Shown here: positions 61,287-64,000 of the stretch, piece after piece
Position numbering within the stretch: the stretch's first letter is position 1
Layout of the letters: each line of letters begins with the position of its first letter
Source of the DNA: Cyanoderma ruficeps
Lineage: Eukaryota > Chordata > Aves > Passeriformes > Timaliidae
Direction of reading: 5' to 3'
Assembly (NCBI GenBank): GCA_008694505.1
Contig: VZDJ01007747.1
Span: forward strand, 42,140,523-42,204,522
DNA: 64,000 bases
Translations under genes and position numbers: made by a program
The notes under the pieces: generated by a model
Databases searched by the model: none
What the model was told of the DNA's origin: nothing
Seen by the model: only the letters and a program-made list of their open reading frames with translations

Positions 61287-61780
61287 TGGTCACAAGATCC
61301 CTGGTTACAAGGTCTCTTAAAGGTTTATTAGCAAAGAAATTACTGCCATAGAGATTGTTTCTGTTTTCACACCAGTAGCTAATTAATTTGTCTTACATGT
61401 TTTTATCTCAATAATTTTCTTAACCAATCATCTAATGACACACAAATTCACAGGACTACACCTTAAAACTTTTTTCTACCTTTGTAACTACTTCTATGTC
61501 TAAACTTTAAAACTTTCCACTACCTAGCATGGATATTTCTGCTTAAACTACAAATCCACATTCTGGCTTCTGGTCTCCAGATCTGGAAGCCTTTTCCAAG
61601 GTCTCAGTTTAAACTCTGTTTTCATTTCTAAGTTTGGGCCTGCAGGCTCAAGGTTTTGAGAGTTTTCTGTGCCTTGATTTCCCACACCCTTCTTTCTCCT
61701 CAGCAGCTCAGCCAAGAGATAAATGGAACAGAGCCCCACACAGAAATGCTGATTCCTGGTGCTGCTGACATACACATTTA
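61287..61780 (-). mobile_element. Endogenous retrovirus LTR, minus orientation (family D)
   Basis: On the minus strand the block has the layout of family B: a purine-rich 5' half with a CCTTGAGCCTGCAGGCCCAA segment, an AGTTTAAGCAGAAATATCCA segment, AT-rich middle sequence, and a 3' end carrying GCTAATAAACC (complement at about 61325-61335) some 30 bases before the edge at 61287 (TGGTCAC). The right boundary, near ACATACACA at about 61773, is a guess. It resembles family B in plan but not closely in sequence. Confidence 0.55.
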
Positions 61781-61934
61781 GAATTCAGGCAGTAAATTGG
61801 ACTAAGGGGTGTAAATAAAAGGTCAGTGTTCAGAGCAGAGAAAAGGTCTGTAAATTGCAGGGTGAGGGGGGGATTTTATGTGGCTGAATATAAATCCCTC
61901 CCCCTCTCTGGGGAGAGGTCACTGGTAGGCTGGT

Positions 61935-62224
61935 AGGATCCCGTGAGGACCGATTGAGAGAGTCAGGGTTTTTCAGCCTGGAGAAGGGAAGGCTCCAGAG
62001 ACATCTTATTGCAGCCTTCCAGCATCTAGAAGGGGATATAAAAAAAAGGGAGAGTGACTTTTTTACACAGCAGATAGTGATAGGACAAGAGGGAACGATT
62101 TTAAACTAAAAGAGGGGAGGTTTAGGGTAGATGTTAGGTGTCCTGCTCATTGCAGCGGAGTTGGATTAGGTGATCTCTAAAGGTTTTTCGTTTCCAACCC
62201 AAATAATTTTTTGATTCTATGATT
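61935..62224 (+). mobile_element. CR1 LINE 3' end, plus orientation
   Basis: Blocks in order: AGGGTTTTTCAGCCTGGAGA AGGGAAGGCTC (the end of the reverse-transcriptase region), TTGCAGCCTTCCAGCATCTA, GATAGTGATAGGACAAGAGG, AACTAAAAGAGGGGAGGTTT, and the tip GTTTCCAACCCAAATAATTT TTTGATTCTATGATT. The element spans the 3' coding end and UTR with internal losses. Confidence 0.95.
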
Positions 62225-63810
62225 TTATTATTTCTATTCATCTCCTGTAGTGCTTTTGCAGTTTTGAAGACTAAATGTCCTGTGCTTGGAACACCACGAG
62301 GTGATTGCGCTTGTGAGGAAGAGGTTTCAGTGATGGCCAGGGACTCTTCTGGAGTTCTGGTATTATTTATTTACACTGTCAGATTTCCTTGGGTGTTTGA
62401 ATTGCAGCTAATCACAATCCTATCTCAGGACCATGCACTTCCAAGAAGTCTCCTTTAGCAGTAGTTTAATCTGTGATTTGCACTTCCCACAATTGTCTTG
62501 GTATATTCAGACTCCTTCTCTTCTGCAGTTATCTTCTAGAGCTGTCTTTTTTTCCTGATTGCTTGCTCTGACTCTTTTCCAGGACTGAGGGAAAGAAGAA
62601 GTGTGTAGATGTTTAATCTAGTAGATCTCACTCCATGGTTGAACTAGATGACTATAAATTAGTTGTCAGCATGTTTTCCTCAGGTTTCTGCCTTCCCCAG
62701 TTCCTGTATTAATAGTATAAAGGAGTCCACATAAAAAAATCTTTTTTTTTCTTGTTTGGGTTCACCTTGCAGCCTTTTCTTAGNACGTGAAGATCCAGTA
62801 AAAGAGACAGTTACAGATTAATGCAGAAAGACAAAGAGCAGGGTGGAGTGACAGCACATTCTCTGCATGGGTCCTGTTCTTCCAGTGAGACGCTGGATAT
62901 TGAACAGCAAGACCTCTGGAGGTTCTTTTGATCTTTTCTTGGTAACTTTCAGTATTTTTTACCTGGATCAGGCTATCACAGCTGGAACAACCCATGTGCT
63001 TGCAAAATCTTTCCTGGTTTTTCCTTTGTTTTTGTGTGAGTGAGGAAGTGAGAACATGGGATGAGCTCTGCAGCTCCTTCACTTTGGAACTCAGTCTGAG
63101 CTGTGGTGAGCTCTGAATTGTCTGGAGAGAGGATGGTGCTTGTCTGTGCACTTCCAGCAGCTGCAAAGCACACTGCTTGTCTTACAGAATCGATTGGAGG
63201 AGCAAAATGTGAGCTTGTGGGATAGCTTTCTTAACACAAAGGAAGGAAAACAGAAATACTGCTGGAAATAAAACAGTCAAAAAACATTCAGGAGAAACCA
63301 TGATAGCTTCAGTTCACTATACCCAAAAGGCCAGATTCAAGCTAAATACACTCTCTGATTTTCTTTTAAAGTAGTGTGACAGATCAAAATCTCCATATTA
63401 ATGTTTTTCATCTGACTCTGCCCTTCTCTCTCTGAGGGCTGTCAGTGGGTGTACACCCTGGCAGTGACTCCAACACAAGCAAGAGAAATAAAATTCCAGG
63501 GTAAAAACCTGAGAAATTTATTACTGAAGTTCTTGCACGCATCCTCCCGCCACTAACAAGGCTGTTTGCAATGGGGGGAGCCTCTTAAGTTAAAATTGCC
63601 CTTTTGACCAAGACTTCCATGCTTAGAAAATCAATAGGAATGACTGGTGCTTTTCTTCCACAAGGGTCAAAGGAATGCTTTTAATTATTGCAGGTTGTAA
63701 CATCCTTGGCCGGGCTGGGCCAATGCCTCCCAGTTATATTTGCTTCCATTTTTAGTGGAAAAGAATATGTCTGCTTGTCATATTTTGTTTGCTTTCTATG
63801 AATACTCACA
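62225..63810. other. Non-coding DNA
   Basis: No repeat family is recognised. An undetermined base (N) is at 62784. An open frame starting in the CR1 tail (62219-62458) has a signal-peptide-like start but no recognised mature domain. Confidence 0.35.
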
Positions 63811-64000
63811 TGTATCATAGTAATTGTAGAAGGGAACACAGGTGACCTCGTCCCTGATAAATAACAGCTGTGTTAATTACCCAATACAGGCTCACCCCTG
63901 ATGAGTCACAGCTATAGCCAATAGAGATAAGTGGGATGAAAGGGAGTGGGTGAACTGGTGAGAGGAGGATCATGAATAGGAGAAGAAGAAGGATCCTGGG
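63811..64000 (+). mobile_element. 5' part of an LTR, cut by the window end
   Basis: Starts at TGTATCATAG (63811). The following GGTGACCTCGTCCCTGATAA, ACAGCTGTGTTAATTACCCA, GGCTCACCCCTGATGAGTCA and AAAGGGAGTGGGTGAACTGG segments look like the U3 of a songbird ERV LTR, including a perfect AP-1 site (TGAGTCA, about 63902-63908). The rest lies beyond the window, so identity and completeness cannot be judged. Confidence 0.45.

Noticed and set aside
1..64000. CRISPR arrays, operons, prophage or plasmid features
   Set aside because: There are no regularly spaced repeats and no tightly packed genes. The repeat content is that of a bird nuclear genome.

Overview
The window looks like non-coding nuclear DNA from a bird, most likely a songbird (passerine). 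The main evidence is the set of interspersed repeats. Several CR1 LINE fragments are present in both orientations, with the typical avian 3' end (a CCAACCCAAACCATTCTGTGATTCTA-like block) or its reverse complement. There are also several endogenous-retrovirus LTR pieces of kinds I associate with songbird genomes. Base composition is moderately AT-rich, and in-frame stops are frequent on both strands. There is no operon-like layout, no ribosome-binding-site pattern, and no run of exons that I can assign to a known protein.

Layout. 1-3.2 kb: unrecognised sequence around a minus-strand LTR piece (about 546-1146). 3.2-3.85 kb: a second, different minus-strand LTR. 3.9-9.3 kb: unique-looking DNA. 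9.35-9.78 kb: a solo LTR with matching 9-bp terminal inverted repeats and a 4-bp target-site duplication. 9.8-31 kb: mostly unique-looking DNA with minus-strand CR1 pieces (12.3 and 16.6 kb), an AAT microsatellite containing an assembly gap (21.45 kb), an unusually long but unrecognised open frame (22.35-23.29 kb) and a very old CR1 relic (28.9-29.3 kb). 31-32.4 kb: a 15-bp perfect inverted repeat and an internally deleted CR1. 32.4-39 kb: unique-looking, with one weak exon-like segment at 34.63-34.71 kb. 39-40.2 kb: a CR1 cluster with a 104-bp direct repeat that looks like a long target-site duplication. 40.2-56.2 kb: unique-looking DNA with a 50-bp minisatellite (42.45 kb), a 31-bp duplication (46.0 kb), a CR1 tip (46.4 kb) and simple repeats. 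56.3-57.6 kb: a nearly complete plus-strand LTR of the same family as the one at 0.55-1.15 kb. 58.6-64 kb: a dense repeat zone with an ancient CR1, an LTR tip, two younger CR1 ends, another minus-strand LTR, and the start of a further LTR that runs off the window.

I found no protein-coding gene, tRNA, rRNA, CRISPR array or known small RNA with confidence. The open frames are best explained as chance or as frames crossing repeats. I also see no convincing sign of a new multi-gene system. The most informative signals are structural: insertion scars, inverted repeats, minisatellites and candidate regulatory sites. Family assignments come from recognising sequence patterns by eye; no search was run, and most repeat boundaries are approximate.
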